Origin: Diaporthe sp. PMI_573
Taxonomy: Eukaryota > Ascomycota > Sordariomycetes > Diaporthales > Diaporthaceae
Assembly: GCA_021399435.1 (NCBI GenBank)
Contig: JAJTUP010000049.1
Coordinates: 248,001 to 312,000, forward strand
Length of the DNA stretch: 64,000 nucleotides
Direction of reading: 5' to 3'
Shown here: positions 57,581-64,000 of the stretch, in pieces
Position numbering within the stretch: the stretch's first letter is position 1
Layout of the letters: every line of letters begins with the position of its first letter
Notes under the pieces: generated by a model
The model's database searches: none
Seen by the model: only the letters and a program-made list of their open reading frames with translations
What the model was told of the DNA's origin: nothing
Program-made: the position numbers and the translations under genes

Positions 57581-60500
57581 ATGAGCTCATCGAGGAGCTC
57601 CCTCCCGTCTTACACGCGCGCAGCCCGCCCCAACCAGCAGCAGGCGAAGAGGTACACGGGTCCGCATCTGGCACCAGCAGCCTCAGCCTCAGCCTCGCCT
57701 TATGCTCCGTCGTATGCAGCTGCAGCAGCGGCAGCAGCAGCTCCTCGTGGGAGGCGGGGTGTTTCCGCGACTGTGACACCGACTCAGTCGTCTCTCGGTA
57801 CTGGTGGTAAGTTCCCACCTAACTCCCCGCCATGAGGCCCCCCCTTCCCCCTTCCCCTCCCCCCAAATTGTCTCCAACGCAAAGGCGCGCCGCCAGCCTT
57901 CAGCAGCTGCCGTTGTGGTCAGGTTGGTTGGTTGGTCTCGCCACCAGCTAGCCAGCCAACGAGACAGGCAGGCAGCTGCAAGGACAGAAAGACGAGTAGA
58001 CCGAGAGACAGACCTGACCACAGGATGGCCTGGCATCTTTTGTCTGTCATCCCGGACCTGAAGCTCTCCCTGCCCACCCCACCCCACTCACGACCCGTGT
58101 ATGGCTGCCGCTCAAGGACGCCATGTGAAACGAAGTGAAGCCACAGTCAAAGGACGGACAAGCGAGACACACACACACACAGAGAGAGAGAGAGAATCGC
58201 GCACACACGGCAGGGCTGCCAGCTGCTTGCAACCCGGATCGATGGGCAGAGGCTATTGGCAATATTCAGTCGGCATCCAACCCTTTACGATTACGGCCAA
58301 TACGCAAACATTTCGATACGCGGCCGCGCCCCACGCATTTTGTATCCTGGCCGGCCCGCGAACTCTAAAAATGGATGGCATGCAGCCAGCCCAGCCCATC
58401 TCATCCCATACCTGGTCAGGCACCAGAGAGGTCTTTAAAACATACAGCTATGGGTATTCCGCGGCCATCCCAGCAATCCCAGCAATCCAACGCCTTTGCC
58501 AGCTTACAAGCCCCGCCCCTGTCCGGGTCTGGATTAGGCCAGGGGAAATAACCAACGGCGTCATCAATCCAGGCTGTGCCGCCCTGCCGAGCCAGAGTGC
58601 CCATTCAAAGCCCCAAACAAGCAGAGGGTCGCAAAAGCTGAATGACAAGGCCCTTCGTCCCATTACGTGTCCGGACCTCTCGCTGCATGATTCGCCACTG
58701 CGTTCCTGTCGGATTCAATCTAACGGAAGCCAAATGGTGGACCCCGGAACTGCTCGGCCTGTGACGAAAGCGGGACTCCCAGCAAGCAGCGCTCTCTGGC
58801 AGCTTGGCTGTGCTGCGCTGTGCTGTGCTTCTTTGCCTCTCTGTGGGTGCAGGTGTGTGTGTGTGTGCAAGCTGTGGTGTCTGTCGGTCATCAACGGAGG
58901 AGGAGGCATCCTGGCAACCTCACCCCTCTCCACCTTGAGAAAAAGGGGCCGTCAATATTCATTCACTACCAGTTACTGCGCACCACGTACCGCACCACAC
59001 GGGTCTTCCCCTCCCATTCCCGCTTAGATCTTGGAATCTCTCTTGGCGGCCGAGTCCACCGCACCCAGGCCAACTAGACTAGTCCAGAGACCTGTCCCGC
59101 CCATCACTTCTTCTAGAACCGCAGCCCGCCCCTCCTGTCCATTCTCGCTTCACCTCGTTAACGGCCTGCGCCTGACCCAGCCTGGGAGAGCTTCAGGGTC
59201 CTTGGAGATTTGTTCTTGTGGCCCGCCGCTTTGCAGGGGGCCGGAAAAGGGACTCTGGCTGACCGATCCTACTTTTATTTATGCAGCAGGCTCCATTCAC
59301 CCAACCCGCAGTGTTTCCAACGACATGCCGCAGTTTGCTGCAACCTTTGTTCCCGGAGGCTACGACGATTATTCCATGCCCGAGATGTACGCTCCGGCGC
59401 CCCAGCGGTAAGTCAAATAACTCTGTTCAATCTTTTAATCTTCTGCCCCGACACCCCCATTTTTGTGCGACCCAGTCTGGCCCGCTGTACTTTCGCGACC
59501 GCGATTGACAGCTTGGTCCTTGGTCGCTAAAAAAGGAGAGGAGGAGCTGAAAGACTGACGTTGGATCGGGCGCTACTGCAGGGTAATGCCCGAGGTTCCT
59601 CAAAACATGCAACAAGACCTCCAGCGCATGGAACAGGCTGGTCGACCTCAGCAATCATACAACGGCGCAGGGCCAAACTACGGCGGCGGCTACGGTCAAG
59701 AGCAAGAGCCCGACAGCAGCAACTTCCGCCCATTCGAGGACGATCCGAACCACGCCCCCTACAGGTCGATGGCGGCCAACGACATGCCGAGTTACACCCC
59801 CTTCCCCAAGGTGAAGGGGGACAACATCCCGCCCAGCGATGTTGAAAAGGAGGAGATATTATACAATGCGCGCGAGCATGTGCTGCACTCCAACAACGTC
59901 AACATGCAGCTCTCGTGGGCGAGGGACGCCCTCAACTACGTCGAGATCGCCGCCGAGGACCGCTCACGCAATGCTGCGAACGGCGGTCGCCCGGCCACCC
60001 CGCAGCAACAACATGAACTCCGCGTCGACGCCCTGAACATCATCAGATACCTCTGCGAGCAGCACCACCCCGAGGCTGTGTTCATGATGGCCAAGTGGGA
60101 TGAGTTTGGGAAATTCGACGTGAGGGAAGACAAGAGGAAGGCCTTCATGGGCTACAAGCTTGCAGCTGAGCAGGGCTGGGGCCGCGCCGAGTACAGGATG
60201 GGAATGCTCTTTGAGAACTCCAACGAGTTCGACAAGGCCATCACGCATTACTACAACGGTGAGAGGCTGGGAGACTCTGCCGCCATGTACCGCCTGGGCA
60301 TGATGTCCCTTCTTGGACAACACGGCCAAAGACAGGACTTCCAGCGGGGTGTCGACCTGATCAACAGGGCCGCCGACACGGCAGACGAGGATGCGCCGCA
60401 GGGAGCATATGTCTTCGGAATGCTCATCGCCCGGGATCTCCCCGACATCACTGTCCCCGAGGGCCTGCTCCCCTACAAGGTTGACACCGCCAGGCAGTAC

Positions 60501-62126
60501 ATCGAGAAGGCGGCCTACCTCGGATTCGCCAAGGCCCAGCTCAAGATGGGCCAGGCCTACGAGCTCTGCCAGCTTGGCTGCGACTTCCAGCCTGCTTACT
60601 CACTGCACTACTATGGCCTTGCCTCGGTGCAGGGTCAGCCCGAAGCGGCGCTTGGCGTCAGTCGATGGTTCCTTTTCGGATACGAGGGCAACTTCGCCAA
60701 AAACGAGGGGCTCGCATTCAAGTACGCGAAACAAGCCGCAGACGCCAAGCTTCCCACCGGCGAGTTCGCCATGGGTTACTACCACGAAATCGGAATCCAC
60801 ATGCAGAAAGACCTGAACGAGGCACGGCGGTGGTACGAGCTGGCAGCGTCGCATGGCAACCCCGACGCCGTCGGGCGGCTGGACAGCTTGCAGAGGAACA
60901 AGAGCTTGTCGAAGAGCGACCACGAGACAACGGCTCTCACCAGAATCAAGTCTCAGCATGGGTCGATGAGGGGCAAGCGTCCAGAGAGGCTCCAGAGGCT
61001 CAAGGATCAGCAACACATGGCTGCCTTGCCCGAGGGCCCATCGACGCCAAATGACCCGAGCGGAAGAAGTCCCAGAGCATCACCCAACCCGTCGCCCAGG
61101 CACGGACACCCAGGTGCTGATGGTCGGCCGCCTGCTTTCGGCCTGAATGTGAACGCCGACCATGGTAATCTTGCCATGAGGCCGAAGTCCGCAGCACCTT
61201 ACCCAGAAGACGAAACGAAACCTTATCCTCTTGCAGTCAACAGGCCGGCCTCCGCCGCCCCGTATCCCGAAGATGGGTACCAACCACCGATGCGCAACCA
61301 AGGTGCTTTCGGAATCCGTCCAGGAAGCGCTGGAAGAGGGGGACCCGGACCAAACAATCTGGCACCTGGTGTCATCCCACCAGCTGGCATGCCTCCAGGT
61401 GGACGAGGCTACAGGCAACAAAGCCCAGGGCCAGCAGGTGGTTACAGGCAGGGCAGCATGGGAGGACCAGGCCCAGATGGGCGAAGACCTGTCGGCGGAC
61501 CAGGTGGAAATGGTATGTCATTTTCATCCAACGTCGGCCCTCCACTCGGATATATATCAAAGAAAAGACTAACCAAACCAACCCCACAAACAGCAGCAGG
61601 ACGAGGCGCACCGTACGGGCATCAACAAGGGCCCCAGTCCCCACCGATGATCCCGCCCGCAGGCTCCATGCCCGGCGCTGGGTACGCGCCGCGCCAGGAC
61701 TCCCTTGGGGGCCCGCAGCAGCAGGGCCGGCAGTCGAGCGGGCAGCGGCCGCCAATGGCCGGCTACGCGCTGCAAGACAACGGCGGGCGATCGAGCGCGC
61801 CACCACAGCAGAACCCGGGCGTGGCGCGGCCCCCCACCTCCTCATCGTCGCACGGTCCCGCCACGGCCAGCCCGGCGCCCAGCACTGCCAGCGCACCCCC
61901 CAAGGCGCCGCGCAAGCCTACGGATCACCCCGACGGCAAGACCATGGGCAACGGGCCGGCCACGTTTGAGGAGATGGGCATCCCTAAGACTAAGGATAAG
62001 GATGATTGTGTAAGTTCTGTCTTGTCCACCCCAAGATACTATACTTCTGGGTCGTTGGTTTTCTTCAGGTCGTGGACGAACTGTGTGGCTGACTTGAAAT
62101 CTCTCCAAATACAGGTTGTTATGTAA
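57581..62126 (+). CDS. SKT5: Chitin synthase activator Skt5/Chs4 (SEL1 repeats, CAAX box)
   Basis: Secure exons are 59290..59407, 59582..61512, 61594..62009 and 62115..62126. The upstream exon 57581..57806 (MSSSRSSLPSYTRAARP..) is tentative: its GTAAGT donor and phase fit the CTGAC..TTTATGCAGCAG acceptor, but this makes a 1483-nt intron. With it the protein has about 900 residues; from the ATG at 59325 it has 813. A disordered N-terminus (MPQFAATFVPGGYDDY) is followed by tandem SEL1 repeats (bases 60060-60880; GWGRAEYRMGMLFE, GDSAAMYRLGMMSL, GFAKAQLKMGQAYE, ARRWYELAASHGNPDA). A long Pro/Gly/Gln-rich region follows. The last 12-nt exon completes a C-terminal CVVM, a farnesylation-type CAAX box as in yeast Skt5 (CVIM). 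It recruits and activates chitin synthase III at the plasma membrane. Confidence 0.9.
58148..58210. repeat. Dinucleotide microsatellite (AC then AG) in the SKT5 first intron
   Basis: A run of AC units passes into AG units, and a TG run occurs at about 58854-58868. These lie in the presumed long first intron and have no coding role. Confidence 0.8.
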
Positions 62127-63651
62127 AAAAAGAAAGGAAAAGGATGGCCTGGTTTGAGGATATCTTCCAGTGTTCTTGCCCACGCAACTTACATAGTCGC
62201 CCTGATTTATCTGCCAGAGGTGGTAACGCGCATAGTCTTTTCCAAAGCATCGCGTGCGGGTCTTTTCTTGCTAGCCTGCTTGCTTACTTACCCGCTCTTT
62301 GGTTGCGAGGACTGGCTGGCTGGATGGGATTGGTTGATTTGATATATCTCACACACCTGTTTCCCGCCCCCGCATCCTGCTTCTTGTTTGTTGTTTCTCT
62401 TTGCTTCTTTTGTGTTGCTTTGAGATACCATACTATCAATACAACTAGGCAAGGCGAGGCAGGTTGGCGGCATATAACTAATGAAATGAACAATACAATA
62501 TCTTCTCCGGAGTGCTGATGAAGTGACCCACGGGGATGGGTAGTGTGAGGTTTTGCGGGAGTTGTTACTGTTGGTGAGGCCGGGGTTGGTTGAAAGGTGC
62601 TTGGGTGCTTTGTATACAGGTTGTGTTGTGTGACGGCAACGTCTTTGGTCGGTGTTAGAGTGGGTGGGTGAGGAGTTAGGTTCTTCTCCCGTGGCACTTG
62701 ATCTGCGAATACACGGGCCCGGCACCAGGCAGCTGCCACTTGGCATTCAGGAGGAACGAAAGACTGGCTTATCAGATGCGAAATGAAGGGCTTCCTATCG
62801 ATAAGTGAATTGAGGCTCTATGAGCTCGTCCGTCGGAGTCGTGCATGTGGAGCACCTACGTGTATCCTCCATCAACTCCGGCTGTCTCGCCCGGACATTT
62901 TCAGAGATATTTGTGGACCACCAATTCAACGATATCGTCATCTCCTTGCGCTGCTGGCACTGATCGTATAACGTGGCTGCATCGACCCTGGGTTCTCAAA
63001 TGCCGCATGATGGACAGGACTTTGGTGGCGAAGATGGGGTCTTGGAAGAACCCAGGGTCTCCTTTAGTTACACAGGTGCAACTCTTGAGGTCAACGCCGT
63101 TGTCAGAGTCTGTTTTCTGACTTGGCACTTTGCCCTGTCTTGAAAATCGAGGGATCTAGTGTGTATGATGTCAATACGATGAGACTGCTCGATAGGTACC
63201 AAATATAAAAGACTGTACTATGTTGCTGCATTATCTACGGTAAAGACTGTGACCCTAGAACTGTGTCTCTTCAATGTTGTTGAAGACCTCCGATCAGGGC
63301 TGGGAAGCGCCATGATTACCCTAGGGTATCTAAGCCCCAGAGTTACTCTGGCCCAGACCAACACCCCCCCCCTTCTTCCGGGCTGTAACAGTATATAAGA
63401 TAAAAGAAACAACTCATAAGAGATTGGACATGAAAGAGTTCCAACCCGCCTCATTTATCCAGGTGTACTTCGACTGACCAGGTGTCCGAAGTGTCATCAG
63501 ATCTGCCCCTCTGGTGATTATCAGATTGCATTTGAGTTGTGGTTCCAATTGTGCCTATGTATATAGCAGGTCAGAATATCTTGCACAAGCAGGTTCTGGT
63601 TCTGAGCCGGGTTTCTAGCGGAAGGACATGACAAGTGATGTGCAATGAGAA
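62127..63651. other. Convergent intergenic region at the right end
   Basis: This contains the SKT5 3' UTR and about 1 kb of mixed sequence. No gene, RNA or repeat was recognised. Confidence 0.5.
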
Positions 63652-63918
63652 TCATGATGCCCTTCCACCTTGTATTGAATCACCAAACTCACCGTTCAGG
63701 TTGATAAGACCGATGTAAGACGAGAACTGGCCATTCATATAGTCGGCACCGGCGCTATTCTGCTGTTTGTTCGCCTTGTTACCACCAGCGGGGGTGATGG
63801 ATCCCGCGGCAGCACCAGCACCGGAAGAGGAGGACCTGGTTGACGTGTGTTTGGAACTTTTCTTCGTGGTTTTAGAGGCCATTTGTTTATGGCTGTGCGG
63901 TGTGGTTTTGGATGACAT
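63652..63918 (-). CDS. Small hypothetical protein (88 aa)
   Basis: A single open frame starts at ATG 63918. The N-terminal half is Lys/Ser/Thr-rich (KQMASKTTKKSSKHTSTRSS) and basic. A Gly/Ala linker follows, then a patterned C-terminus (ADYMNGQFSSYIGLINLNGE). No domain or homologue was recognised. The biased composition of the first half and the well-formed second half make a real short protein plausible, but it could be a chance frame. Confidence 0.45.
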   Translation of the reverse strand: MSSKTTPHSHKQMASKTTKKSSKHTSTRSSSSGAGAAAGSITPAGGNKANKQQNSAGADYMNGQFSSYIGLINLNGEFGDSIQGGRAS

Positions 63919-64000
63919 GATGAGGGTAAGTTGTACAAATTCTGGTCGGGGAAGACGGATAAAGCTCAGTGTAGAACAATCGTTCGTGTGTAGCCGTACT

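Overview
The window is chromosomal DNA of a filamentous ascomycete (Pezizomycotina, most likely Sordariomycetes). Genes are split by short introns, mostly 40-110 nt, with GT..AG borders and CTNAC branch points. Spacing is typical of such fungi, there are no bacterial-type operons, and the recognisable proteins are fungal: Inp1, Rsc1/2, Skt5, a NACHT-ankyrin receptor and DUF7025-type AAA ATPases. Exon borders below were worked out by hand from splice signals and reading-frame phase.

Left flank, 1-20.7 kb, is conserved housekeeping DNA. It carries the 3' part of SDS23 (CBS protein), INP1 (peroxisome inheritance), a multi-pass membrane protein resembling UsgS, a seven-exon formamidase with GATA sites upstream, the deubiquitinase OTU1, an RSC1/RSC2-type chromatin remodelling subunit with two bromodomains and a BAH domain, and a NYN/PIN-like putative RNase.

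Centre, about 22.8-44 kb, looks like an accessory island. It has long gene-poor stretches, an AT-rich gap and genes of fast-evolving families. Four paralogous C2H2 zinc-finger genes share one architecture (starts at 23176, 36297, 41019 and 42934). Among them lie a fungal STAND-like P-loop protein (minus strand), a divergently oriented 899-residue AAA+ ATPase, and a NACHT-ankyrin NLR. The last of the four zinc-finger proteins ends in tandem pentapeptides. This island is the most likely place for an undescribed system, for example self/non-self recognition or stress signalling, but that function is inference.

Right flank, 45-64 kb, is conserved again. It holds a GT25-type glycosyltransferase, a rhodopsin-like (PTH11-related) seven-helix protein, an alpha/beta hydrolase, a mitochondrial carrier, RAD54 whose start codon appears to be split by an intron, the chitin synthase activator SKT5 with a spliced CAAX box, and a small 88-residue hypothetical protein. 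No tRNA, rRNA, CRISPR array or intact transposon was seen.
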